A DNA stretch of 64,000 nt from Gemmatimonas sp. GTDB lineage: Bacteria > Gemmatimonadota > Gemmatimonadetes > Gemmatimonadales > Gemmatimonadaceae. The notes under the pieces were generated by a model, which was not told the origin of the DNA, searched no databases, and was given only the letters and a program-made list of their open reading frames with translations. A program made the position numbers and the translations under genes. Position 1 is the stretch's first letter, and every line of letters starts with the position of its first letter. This document shows, piece after piece, positions 9,255-17,618 of the stretch. Where the stretch lies: assembly GCF_031426495.1 (NCBI RefSeq), contig NZ_JANPLK010000059.1, forward strand, positions 186,001 through 250,000. Reading direction: 5' to 3'.

Positions 9255-10499
9255 ATGGATATCGTTCGTACTCCCACGAAGTCGTACAAACGGCAGATCA
9301 TCATCGGCGCCGCAATCACCGGTATCGTGCTCGTGACGGTGGCCCTCACGCGTCTCGATCCGGCGGTACCCACCGTGCAGAGCGCCGCGGTGGTGATCGA
9401 CACGGTGAAGCAGGGCGACGTGGTGCGTGAGGTGCGCGGCCCCGGTACGCTTGTGCCTGAACACATTCGCTGGATCACGGCGCAGGCCTCGGCGCGCGTG
9501 GAGCGCGTGAACACCGAGTCGGGCAGCGCGGTGCAGGCCGGTGATCTGTTGCTCGAGCTGTCGAATCCCGACTTGCAGATTCAAACCATGCAGGCCGAGC
9601 AGCAGGTACAGCAGGCCCAGATCGACTTGCTCAATCTGCGGACGAACTTGCGGAGCGCGATCCTCACGCAGGAGGGCACGGTGGCCTCCGTGCGCACGCA
9701 GTACGTGAGCAGTTCGCAGGAAGCGCGCGCCGCCGACTCGCTGGTGCGTATGGGTTTAGTCCCCGCGTTCGAGGCCACGAATCGCAAGGCGTCGGCGGAA
9801 GAGTTCACGACACGTGTGCGCATCGAACAAGAACGCCTGTCGCTCATGCGGCAGGCCATCGATTCACAGATCGCGGTGCAGGCGTCGCGCGTGGTGCAGT
9901 TACGCGCGATCGCCGACAACCAACAGGCACGGCTGCGATCGCTGCAGGTGCGCGCTCCCGACGCCGGCGTGCTGCAGGAACTCACGCTGCAGCTCGGACA
10001 GTGGGTACCCGAGGGCACGACGCTCGCGAAAGTCGTGCAGCCCGGTCAGCTCAAGGCCGTGTTGCGCATTCCGGAGTCGCAGGCGAAAGACGTGCAGCTC
10101 GGACAGCGCGCCACCATCGATACACGCAACGGACTCGTGAGCGGCAACGTGATGCGCAAAGACCCCTCGGCCCAGGGCGGATCGGTCACCATCGACGTCG
10201 CACTCGAGGGCGCGCTGCCCTCGGGCGCCGTGCCCGATCTCAGCGTGGATGGCACGATCGTGATCGACCGCATGGCCAACGTGCGCTACTCGGGGCGCCC
10301 GGCATCGAGCGCCGGCTCAGGCACCACCTCGGTGTTCCGGCTCGAGGCCGACGGCGCCACCGCCGTACGCGTGCCCGTCACCCTCGGCCGCAGCAGCGTG
10401 AACACCATCGAGATCCTGAACGGGCTCTCCGTGGGCGACCGCATCATCCTGTCGGACATGAGCAGCTACGCGAACGTGAATCGCGTGCGCATCAGATAA
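9255..10499 (+). CDS. Periplasmic adaptor (HlyD/MacA-like membrane fusion protein)
   Basis: A 414-residue adaptor. One membrane anchor (about 14-32) leads to a biotinyl-lipoyl-like half (ARVERVNTESGSAVQAGDLL), a long helical hairpin rich in Gln/Ala (about 105-215), the second lipoyl half (VRAPDAGVLQELTLQLGQWV) and beta-barrel domains. It would bridge the inner-membrane permease to an outer-membrane channel. It sits between the permease and ATPase genes and is surely part of the same exporter. Confidence 0.88.
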   Translation: MDIVRTPTKSYKRQIIIGAAITGIVLVTVALTRLDPAVPTVQSAAVVIDTVKQGDVVREVRGPGTLVPEHIRWITAQASARVERVNTESGSAVQAGDLLLELSNPDLQIQTMQAEQQVQQAQIDLLNLRTNLRSAILTQEGTVASVRTQYVSSSQEARAADSLVRMGLVPAFEATNRKASAEEFTTRVRIEQERLSLMRQAIDSQIAVQASRVVQLRAIADNQQARLRSLQVRAPDAGVLQELTLQLGQWVPEGTTLAKVVQPGQLKAVLRIPESQAKDVQLGQRATIDTRNGLVSGNVMRKDPSAQGGSVTIDVALEGALPSGAVPDLSVDGTIVIDRMANVRYSGRPASSAGSGTTSVFRLEADGATAVRVPVTLGRSSVNTIEILNGLSVGDRIILSDMSSYANVNRVRIR

Positions 10500-10531
10500 A
10501 GATCACCTCACGGTCAACACCGGAGCCAACA

Positions 10532-11215
10532 ATGTCGGAACCACTGATTCACATGAAGGGCATACGGAAAGTGTTCTACACCGATGAGGTGGAGACGCAC
10601 GCACTCGCCGACGTGCACTTCGATATCCGCACAGGCGAGTACGTCGCCATCGCCGGCCCGTCAGGCTGCGGCAAGACGACGCTGCTCGCCATCCTCGGGC
10701 TGCTCGATACGCCGTCGTCGGGCGACTATCGCATCTCGGGTACCTCGGTGGGACAGCTCGCACCCGCCGACCGGGCTCGTGTTCGCAATCGCGAAATCGG
10801 CTTCATCTTTCAAGCGTTCAACCTGATCGGCGATCTCACGGTGTGGGAGAATGTGGAGCTGCCGCTCACCTATCGGGACATGGATGCCGCCGAGCGGAAG
10901 GAGCGCGTGCAGAAGGCGCTGGAGCGCGTGGGGATGACCCACCGCTCCAAGCACTATCCGCCGCAGCTCTCGGGCGGTCAGCAGCAGCGCGTGGCCGTAG
11001 CCCGTGCGGTGGCCGGCGATCCGGCGATTCTGCTGGCCGACGAGCCGACCGGCAATCTCGACTCCAAGAACGGCGAGGCGGTCATGGACCTGCTGCGCGA
11101 GCTGCACGGGAACGGTTCTACGATCTGCATGGTGACGCACGACGCGCGCTATGCACAACATGCTGACCGGACGGTACAGCTGTTCGACGGAAAAGTGCTG
11201 GAGGTGGTGGCCTAG
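10532..11215 (+). CDS. ABC transporter ATPase, MacB/LolD type
   Basis: A 227-residue ATPase with Walker A GPSGCGKTT, Q-loop (FIFQAFNLI), signature LSGGQQQRVAVARA, Walker B ILLADEPTGNLDS and switch His (MVTHDARYA). This is the subfamily that energises MacB, LolCDE and FtsX permeases, and it completes the three-gene operon. The start follows CGGAG closely; a much longer frame upstream is only the shadow of the adaptor gene. Confidence 0.93.
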   Translation: MSEPLIHMKGIRKVFYTDEVETHALADVHFDIRTGEYVAIAGPSGCGKTTLLAILGLLDTPSSGDYRISGTSVGQLAPADRARVRNREIGFIFQAFNLIGDLTVWENVELPLTYRDMDAAERKERVQKALERVGMTHRSKHYPPQLSGGQQQRVAVARAVAGDPAILLADEPTGNLDSKNGEAVMDLLRELHGNGSTICMVTHDARYAQHADRTVQLFDGKVLEVVA

Positions 11216-11306
11216 GTCACCGCAACCCGGGCCGAGGAGCGAACTGGGGTGTAATTGAGGTTGGTGGACGTGCCGCAGGCGCGTTATTGTCTTGCCACAC
11301 AACCTG

Positions 11307-12581
11307 ATGAACCGCGAAGCCCCCCGCACCGACGTTGCCAACGCCGATATCCTGCTCTGGCAGACCGGATATCGGCTCGTGCTCGCGCTTGTCGCCGGCA
11401 TCATCGCGGTCGGCTTGCGCAGCGCCGGCATTCTCACGTTGTCGTCGGTGGCCTACGTCACGGTTGGTCCTGATTCGGCCGACCGCGTGCTGGGGTTGGT
11501 GGCGGCCACCTATGTCGCCCTTGTACTGGGCCTCCGGGCGCTGGTGCAGCGCACGCGCGCGGCGGGCCGCACGCTCTCCACGCTCATGGTCGTGGCCGAC
11601 CTTGTAGTGGTGTTCCTGCTGGTGTTTCTCCTGGCCGAACCCAGCGACTACCATCGCGGCTTGCTGCTGGCGCTCTTCTCGCTGCAGCTCACGCACGTGT
11701 ACTTCGGACGCGCACCGGCGTTGCTCATGCTGGCCGCGATCGCCGCGGCGTTTCTGCTCATCAACGACATCGCGCAGCGCTACAGCAACGATGTGTCGTG
11801 GCCAGAGGCGCTCACGACGCTGGGCTTTTTCGCGCTCGGCGCGCTGTTGGTCATCCGCGTGCAGAGCAACCTGCACGCGAGGCTCGGCACGCTGGTGTCC
11901 ATCTTCGAGCGTGCCGAAGAAGGCGACTTCACCAACTCCTACGACGTGGCCGCCGACAACAGCCCCGACGCCATCACGACGGTGGGACGCGCCTACAACC
12001 GGATGCGCACCCAGCTGGCCAGCATCGTGCAGACCGACCCGCTCTCGGGATGCTACAACCGCCGTGGGTTCGAACAGCAGTACCGTCGCGAACTGGCGCG
12101 CGCGGCCCGCGCGCAAACCGACGTGGCGCTCATTGCAATCGATCTCGATTTTTTCAAACAGGTGAACGACACGTACGGTCACTTGGTCGGCGATCAGGTG
12201 ATCGCCGAAACGGGCGAGTTGTTGCGCGCCAACGCACGGACGGACGACATCGTGGCCCGTACCGGTGGCGAGGAGTTCATGGTGCTGGCTCCGAACACGT
12301 CGGCCGCCGGCGCCCAGCATCTCGCGCTGCGCATCCTGGAGGCGTTCCGTCGTCGCACGTTCGGGGAGCCCAGGGCGAAGGTCATGGTGACGGTGAGCGT
12401 GGGTGTGGTGTCGGACACGGTGCCCGACGATTCGATTGCCGAAGCCCTGCGTTCGCGCGCGGACGAAGCGCTCTATGCCGCCAAGCGCAGTGGCCGGAAC
12501 CGCGTGGTCCTCTGGTCGCACGGCCTCGACGCCCTGCGCCTGGGCCAGACCAGCGGCGAGTTTCCGCCGGTCAGCGTATAG
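11307..12581 (+). CDS. Membrane-bound diguanylate cyclase (GGDEF)
   Basis: A protein of 424 residues. The N-terminal 190 residues carry about six hydrophobic helices. A HAMP-like linker (IFERAEEGDFTNSYDVA) leads to a GGDEF domain. The active site reads RTGGEEF, and an RxxD inhibitory site (RTDD) stands five residues before it, so the cyclase is probably active and product-inhibited. Two metal-binding acidic stretches (AIDLDFFKQVND) are intact. It would make cyclic di-GMP, a usual regulator of motility, pili and surface growth. A TTG at 11292 is an alternative start. It appears to be transcribed alone. Confidence 0.9.
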   Translation: MNREAPRTDVANADILLWQTGYRLVLALVAGIIAVGLRSAGILTLSSVAYVTVGPDSADRVLGLVAATYVALVLGLRALVQRTRAAGRTLSTLMVVADLVVVFLLVFLLAEPSDYHRGLLLALFSLQLTHVYFGRAPALLMLAAIAAAFLLINDIAQRYSNDVSWPEALTTLGFFALGALLVIRVQSNLHARLGTLVSIFERAEEGDFTNSYDVAADNSPDAITTVGRAYNRMRTQLASIVQTDPLSGCYNRRGFEQQYRRELARAARAQTDVALIAIDLDFFKQVNDTYGHLVGDQVIAETGELLRANARTDDIVARTGGEEFMVLAPNTSAAGAQHLALRILEAFRRRTFGEPRAKVMVTVSVGVVSDTVPDDSIAEALRSRADEALYAAKRSGRNRVVLWSHGLDALRLGQTSGEFPPVSV

Positions 12582-12631
12582 GGTGTGGCGGGGGCTGCGC
12601 AGTGAGCGCGCCTCGACGATCCAGTTTTCAT

Positions 12632-12780
12632 AACAAACAGCACGACCGCGAATTCACGCGAATGACCGCGAATCAAACCAGAAAACAATACGGTAGAATT
12701 CAGTCGTCGCAGCTGATCCCGTGTGACGCACGCAGGTCATCCGCGGCTATCGGCGCAAATTCGCGGTAAAGCTGTTTCGT
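12632..12780. repeat. Palindromic intergenic repeat, copy 2
   Basis: About 149 bases with imperfect inverted ends of about 42 bases. The left end reads ACAGCACGACCGCGAATTC, then ACGCGAATGACCGCGAAT. The right end, reversed, reads ACAGCTTTACCGCGAATTTG. Same plan and length as the copy at 5946-6097, with a divergent middle. It lies between the cyclase and the PhzF-like gene. No protein is encoded. Confidence 0.7.
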
Positions 12781-12812
12781 GGCGAATCGGCGGAACACAA
12801 CCGGCGACCGTA

Positions 12813-13772
12813 CTACCGCACCGACATCGTTCCTTCGCTCACCAGTACCGTCGCACCACCGACGCGCACGGCGTCGATCACGCTGCCACTCTTGTGCGCC
12901 TCGATGTGCAGCCGACTGGGGCGACCCATCTCTACGCCCTGCGCGACTTCCCACCTCAGCGTCCCGTCGCGCGGCGTGCGCGTGGCGAGGTAGCCCGCCA
13001 GGCAGGCGTTCGCCGAACCCGTGGCCGGGTCTTCCGGCACCGTAGAGCCGGGCACGAACACCCGCGCCCGGATGTCGCAGCCGCGCACATGCGCCGGCAG
13101 CAACGTCTCTCGAGCCGCGATCTGCGCCGCATTGCCGTCGCGCGACATCGCGAACACCATCGGCCACGCCGCCCACGTGCCCTTGAGCACCGCTTCCCAG
13201 GCGTCGGTGCGCAGCCGCGCGCGTTCCACCGCCTCCACGCTGGTCAACGCGATCAGCTGAAACGGCAAACCACAACTCACACCCGCGGGCGCATGCGCGC
13301 CGCCCACCAGATCCGACGCCGACAGCGACAGCACACGCGCCAACGCGTCGAGGTCCGTCACCTCCACGCGCTCCTCCGGCAACTGCGCCGTCGTGAGCTG
13401 TGCGTGCACCGGCACCCCGTTCTCGAGCGTAATACGCACCGGAACCGGGCCCACGTTCTCACCCAGCACCAGCGTCATCTCATTCCCCACCGCCGGCACT
13501 TCACCGCTAGCCACCAGCACGTGTGCCGTGCCGATGGTCGGATGCCCAGCGAACGGCACTTCGAGTTCCGGCGTGAAGATGCGCACCCGCCGCGTATGCG
13601 ACGGATCCTCCGGCGCGAAAACGAACGTCGTCTCCGCGTAGTTGAACTCCCGCGTGATCGACTGCAGCGTCTCGGTGGAAAGCCCCTCCGCCCCGAACAC
13701 CACGGCCAACTGGTTGCCGGAGAACGGTTCGGTGGTGAAGACGTCGCAGGTGATATAACGGAGGGATCTCAT
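12813..13772 (-). CDS. PhzF family isomerase/epimerase
   Basis: A 319-residue protein of the PhzF/diaminopimelate-epimerase fold. Family marks: FSGNQLAVVF near the N terminus, the catalytic Glu E47 in FNYAETTFVF, FAGHPTIGTAHVL, and in the second half EDPATGSANACLAGYL. Members isomerise small acids, as in phenazine synthesis, but most are of unknown substrate and no other phenazine genes are nearby. It lies downstream of pruA in the same direction, separated by a hairpin-forming repeat. Confidence 0.9.
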   Translation of the reverse strand: MRSLRYITCDVFTTEPFSGNQLAVVFGAEGLSTETLQSITREFNYAETTFVFAPEDPSHTRRVRIFTPELEVPFAGHPTIGTAHVLVASGEVPAVGNEMTLVLGENVGPVPVRITLENGVPVHAQLTTAQLPEERVEVTDLDALARVLSLSASDLVGGAHAPAGVSCGLPFQLIALTSVEAVERARLRTDAWEAVLKGTWAAWPMVFAMSRDGNAAQIAARETLLPAHVRGCDIRARVFVPGSTVPEDPATGSANACLAGYLATRTPRDGTLRWEVAQGVEMGRPSRLHIEAHKSGSVIDAVRVGGATVLVSEGTMSVR

Positions 13773-13793
13773 GAATGCGGGGAGAGGAAAAGC

Positions 13794-13876
13794 AGTAGGG
13801 AGTACGGGGTACGGGGTATGGAGTACGGAGTACGGGGTACGGAGTACTCCCGACCCCCTACTCCGTACCCCCTACT
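13794..13876. repeat. Heptanucleotide repeat with inverted half
   Basis: Seven tandem heptamers of the form GRGTAYG run from 13800 to 13848. The next four heptamers (13849-13876) are related units in reverse complement (CCCTACT, CCGTACC). The flanking AGTAGGG at 13794 mirrors the final CCCTACT. The array is non-coding and lies between pruA and the PhzF-like gene. Confidence 0.8.
13834..13871 (-). terminator. Hairpin after pruA, possible terminator
   Basis: Perfect 13-base stem, GGGGTACGGAGTA (13834-13846) with TACTCCGTACCCC (13859-13871), loop of 12. It lies 12 bases beyond the pruA stop. No T tract follows, so it may pause or protect mRNA rather than terminate by itself. Confidence 0.45.
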
Positions 13877-13882
13877 TCGCAG

Positions 13883-15514
13883 TTACCCAAGGAACGGATA
13901 CCGCCAATCCAACGGACTCGAAAACGTCTCCTTGATATTCCGCGCGCTCACCCAGCGCATCAGGTTGAGCTTCGATCCCGCCTTGTCGTTCGTGCCCGAG
14001 CCACGCGCGCCACCGAACGGCTGCTGACCGACCACGGCACCCGTGGGCTTGTCGTTGATGTACAGATTGCCGGCGCTCTGCCGCAGCACGCTCATCGCCT
14101 CACGCACGGCACCGCGGTCGCGCGAGAAGATCGCGCCGGTCAGCGCATATGGAGACGTCGTGTCCACCAGCGTGAGCGTTTCGCGCCACGCGTGGTCGTC
14201 GTACGGATGAATCGTGATCACCGGACCGAACAACTCTTCGCACAGCATGCGATGCTTCGGGTCACTCGTCTCCACGATCGTCGGCTCGATGAACCAGCCC
14301 TTCGAAGCGTCGTAGCCGCCGCCCGCCACAATCGTCGCCGAGGTCTTCGCGTCGTCGAGGTATCCCTTCAGGCGATTGAACGCCTTCTGGTCGATCACGG
14401 CCGCTACGAAGTTCGAGAAGTCGCGCACGTCGCCCTGCTTCATCTCTGCCATCATCGCCACGCAGCGCGCCTTCACGTCGGGCCACATCGACTTCGGTAC
14501 ATACGCGCGGCTGGCCGCCGAGCACTTCTGGCCCTGGTACTCGAACGCGCCGCGCACGATGCCCACGGCAACCGCCTGCGGGTCGGCGCTCGGGTGCACC
14601 ACGATGAAGTCCTTGCCGCCCGTCTCGCCCACGATACGCGGATACGACTTGTACGTGCCCATGTTCGAGCCGATCGTCTTCCACATGCTGTTGAACACGC
14701 CGGTCGAGCCGGTGAAGTGCACGCCGGCCAGATCGCGATGCGCCAAGGCAATGTCGCTAATCATCGCCGCGTCGCCCGGGATGAAGTTGATCACGCCCGG
14801 CGGCAGTCCCGCCTCTTCCAGCAGCTGCATCGTATACCACGACGACAGCAGGGCCGTCGCCGACGGCTTCCACAGCACCACGTTGCCCATCATCGCCGGC
14901 GCGCTCGGCAAGTTGCCGCCGATCGCCGTGAAGTTGAACGGCGTGACCGCATACACGAACCCTTCCAACGGACGGTAGTCGAGCTGGTTCCACATCGTGT
15001 GGTCGGACAACGGCTGTTCGGCGTACAGGTCCTGCGCGAACTGCACGTTGAAGCGCCAGAAGTCGATCATCTCGCAGGCCGCGTCGATCTCGGCCTGATG
15101 GACCGTCTTGGCCTGGCCCAGCATCGTCGACGCGTTGATCGTGTCACGCCACGTGGTGGTGAGCAACTCGGCGGCGCGCAGGAACACCGCCGCCCGGTCT
15201 TCCCAGCGCCAGCTCGACCACTCGGCGTACGCCGCCGCACTCGTCGCAATCGCTTCGTGCACCAGCTCCGGCGTGGCCTTGTGGTAGGTGGCCAGCACAT
15301 GCTGGTGATCGCACGGCATCGTGACCGTGCCCACGTCGCCCGTATGAATACGGCGACCGCCGATCACGATGGGGATCTCCACCTGCTCGGCCGCCATGCG
15401 GTCGAGACGGAGCTTCAGGTTCTTCGTTTCGGGCGAGTTCGGCGCGTAGGTACGCACCGGCTCGTTAGCGGCGACCGGCACGCGACGCGTGCCATCGAAG
15501 GCGGCAAAAGACAT
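13883..15514 (-). CDS. pruA: 1-pyrroline-5-carboxylate / glutamate-semialdehyde dehydrogenase
   Basis: A 543-residue NAD-dependent aldehyde dehydrogenase of the ALDH4 type, the second step of proline breakdown to glutamate. Active-site residues are present: N194 (TPFNF), E297 (GETGGKDF), C331 (GQKCSAASR), and the NAD motif FTGSTGVF. The length and the single-domain form match the monofunctional enzyme, not bifunctional PutA. No proline dehydrogenase is adjacent. It is transcribed away from the probable lipoprotein operon. Confidence 0.93.
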   Translation of the reverse strand: MSFAAFDGTRRVPVAANEPVRTYAPNSPETKNLKLRLDRMAAEQVEIPIVIGGRRIHTGDVGTVTMPCDHQHVLATYHKATPELVHEAIATSAAAYAEWSSWRWEDRAAVFLRAAELLTTTWRDTINASTMLGQAKTVHQAEIDAACEMIDFWRFNVQFAQDLYAEQPLSDHTMWNQLDYRPLEGFVYAVTPFNFTAIGGNLPSAPAMMGNVVLWKPSATALLSSWYTMQLLEEAGLPPGVINFIPGDAAMISDIALAHRDLAGVHFTGSTGVFNSMWKTIGSNMGTYKSYPRIVGETGGKDFIVVHPSADPQAVAVGIVRGAFEYQGQKCSAASRAYVPKSMWPDVKARCVAMMAEMKQGDVRDFSNFVAAVIDQKAFNRLKGYLDDAKTSATIVAGGGYDASKGWFIEPTIVETSDPKHRMLCEELFGPVITIHPYDDHAWRETLTLVDTTSPYALTGAIFSRDRGAVREAMSVLRQSAGNLYINDKPTGAVVGQQPFGGARGSGTNDKAGSKLNLMRWVSARNIKETFSSPLDWRYPFLG

Positions 15515-15588
15515 CAGACGTTCTCCGAGAGGGCAGGATAAGGAACCGGAAAGCTAGCGTCGTGCGGATCTTGCAGTACCCTTCGCGT

Positions 15589-16707
15589 ATGGTCCTGCCT
15601 TCTGCCCGTAGCTCCGCTCCCCTCCGTCTGGCCCGGAATCGCCGCCAGGTGGTGATGGCGCCCCTGGCGCTCGCACTGGTCGCCACGGCCTGTGAGAAAC
15701 CCGCGATCCGATGGGTCGATGCCGAGGCAGTGGCGACGAATCTGCCGTCGCCGCTGGTGTACCCGCCGTATGTGGCGACCGATTCGACCCTCGACGTGTC
15801 GTCGCTCTACGCTGACTTCCTGCTGACGCAGGACTTATGGCGTGAAGCCGGTGGCACCAACCTGCTCGAGCCAACGATGGCCAGCATGCCGGAGGCGGGC
15901 GATTCGGTCGAGAACCACGCCATGCAGCCCCCGGTGCAGACCGCGCCGGCGCCGCTCACGTCGTTGGGCAACGGCAACGTTCCCGTCGACTCCCTGCGCT
16001 GCGCCCGCTCCATCCGCATGGTGTCGGCTGGTGCGCGCGGCCACGTGGCCGTGTGGTGGAGCCGGGGCGCTGGCGGGCGCGTGCGCCTCGCGGCGGCGTG
16101 GCGGGATAGTGCTGTGGCCCCGGCGGGTGATTCGGCCGCTGGTGGGGCCGCTGGAGCGGCCGCCGGCGCCACGGTGGCGGTGCCGGGCAGCGCCTGGCGG
16201 GGACCGATCATGATCGACTCGCTCGATCAGGGTCCCGGTGACGCGCAGGCGGCCGATCGCGGTGCCTACGGCTGCGCGCGTCCCGCCCCGAGTGTGGCCA
16301 TCGACAGGAAGTACGGGTACGTCCACGTCGCCTATGCCCTCACTGGCCCCGAGGGCCCGGGCGTGTTCTACGCGCACCAGATGGACCCGCGGTCGCAATT
16401 CGAGCCGCCGGTCGCGATCATCTACGGGGAGCGCATCGGCGACGCCCGCGTCGCGGTGGACGGCGACGTGGTGGCGGTGACCTACGAAGATCCGAACAGT
16501 GGCCTCGGTCGCCGCAAGATCGGCCTCGCCGTGTCGCGCACGTCGGGCCATCTCTTTGAAGAGCGACTCACCGCCAGCGGCGGCATCTCCAACGCCCGCG
16601 ATCCGCATGTGCTCGTGCGCGGCCGCGCCGTCGTGGTTGGTTGGAGTGAAACGGCGACTGGCGCCGATCCCATCTTCCGCTTGCGGCGTGCCCGCGTGGA
16701 GCGGTGA
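15589..16707 (+). CDS. Probable secreted lipoprotein, sialidase-like repeats, function unknown
   Basis: About 372 residues. A basic N terminus and hydrophobic segment end in LVATAC, a weak lipobox with Cys at residue 35. A middle stretch is rich in Ala/Gly/Pro. The C-terminal half has repeated strands of the kind seen in sialidase or BNR propellers (PSVAIDRKYGYVHVAYAL, DARVAVDGDVVAVTYED, DPHVLVRGRAVVVGWSE). I do not recognise a family. It leads an operon with endonuclease IV and a hydrolase; the next gene starts three bases after its stop or overlaps it. ATG 15562 is an alternative start. Confidence 0.6.
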   Translation: MVLPSARSSAPLRLARNRRQVVMAPLALALVATACEKPAIRWVDAEAVATNLPSPLVYPPYVATDSTLDVSSLYADFLLTQDLWREAGGTNLLEPTMASMPEAGDSVENHAMQPPVQTAPAPLTSLGNGNVPVDSLRCARSIRMVSAGARGHVAVWWSRGAGGRVRLAAAWRDSAVAPAGDSAAGGAAGAAAGATVAVPGSAWRGPIMIDSLDQGPGDAQAADRGAYGCARPAPSVAIDRKYGYVHVAYALTGPEGPGVFYAHQMDPRSQFEPPVAIIYGERIGDARVAVDGDVVAVTYEDPNSGLGRRKIGLAVSRTSGHLFEERLTASGGISNARDPHVLVRGRAVVVGWSETATGADPIFRLRRARVER

Positions 16708-16709
16708 CG

Positions 16710-17618
16710 ATGTCGCTGCTGCTTGGCGCGCACTGCATCGACACCGGTGGCATCCCCATGGCGGCGCGTCGCGCTGGCAAGGGGGGCATGCAGTCCCTGC
16801 AGATCTTCAGTGCGATCCCGAAGTTCTACAACGACAAGGTCGGCGTGAAGCCCGATCGGCTCGCCCGATATCAGGAAGCGCTGGCCGAGGCCGGTATTCG
16901 TCCCGAACACGTCATCGTGCATGCGGCATACGTCATCAACTGCGCGACGCCCGATGAGGAAAAGTGGAATCGGGCCGCGGCGGCGCTGGCGAAGGAGTTC
17001 GAGCGCTCCACCGCGCTCGGCGTGGCGGGCGTCTGTTTCCATCCGGGTGCCGCCACCGACGGCGATCGCGAGGCGGCGATCGCGCGCGTGTCCGAAGCGA
17101 TGCGTCGCGCGCTCAAAGCGGTACCGTCCAGTCACACCCGTTTGCTCATCGAGAACACCGCCGGAGCCGGTACGACCGTGGGGCGCACTCCGGAGGAAGT
17201 CGGTACGATGCTGGCCGGCATCCCGGCGGCCGATCGCGCACGCACCGGCTACGGACTCGACACCTGTCATTTGTTCGCGTCGGGATATCCGATCGCGACC
17301 TCACGCGCCGATCTCACCCGCGTGCTCGACGAGTTCGAAGCGGCCACTGGCGAGCCGCCGGCGTTCTTCCATCTCAATGACAGCGAAGGGGCCCTCGGCT
17401 CCAATCGCGACCGGCATGCCCTGATCGGCCAAGGACTCATTGGTGAGGACGCCTTCAGCTGGCTGTTGCATGATCGCCGCGCGAAAGGGGTGCCCCTCAT
17501 CCTCGAGACGCCGCAGGAGCACGCCGATATCGCCGAGGCTGACGATACGCCGGATCCGTGGGATGTACGCTCCATCGCGCTCCTGCGTACGCTGGCGACG
17601 GAGCCGCCGCGCGGCTGA
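16710..17618 (+). CDS. nfo: Endonuclease IV (AP endonuclease)
   Basis: About 302 residues, a TIM-barrel with the three-metal site of endonuclease IV, which cleaves DNA 5' to abasic sites in base-excision repair. Visible ligand motifs: GAHC at the N terminus, IVHAAYVIN, CFHPGA, LIENTAGAG, GLDTCHLFASGY, FHLNDSEG, DRHALIGQG and LILETP. A GTG at 16704 that overlaps the previous stop (GTGA) is an alternative start. The stop overlaps the following ATG by one base (TGATG), so the genes are coupled. Confidence 0.94.
   Translation: MSLLLGAHCIDTGGIPMAARRAGKGGMQSLQIFSAIPKFYNDKVGVKPDRLARYQEALAEAGIRPEHVIVHAAYVINCATPDEEKWNRAAAALAKEFERSTALGVAGVCFHPGAATDGDREAAIARVSEAMRRALKAVPSSHTRLLIENTAGAGTTVGRTPEEVGTMLAGIPAADRARTGYGLDTCHLFASGYPIATSRADLTRVLDEFEAATGEPPAFFHLNDSEGALGSNRDRHALIGQGLIGEDAFSWLLHDRRAKGVPLILETPQEHADIAEADDTPDPWDVRSIALLRTLATEPPRG

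Noticed and set aside
12813..13772. Phenazine biosynthesis locus
   Set aside because: Only a PhzF-fold protein is present; none of phzA-E or phzG is nearby, and most PhzF homologues are unrelated to phenazines.
14192..15541. Long plus-strand ORF (449 codons) opposite pruA
   Set aside because: Arg/His-rich shadow frame of a well-supported aldehyde dehydrogenase gene.
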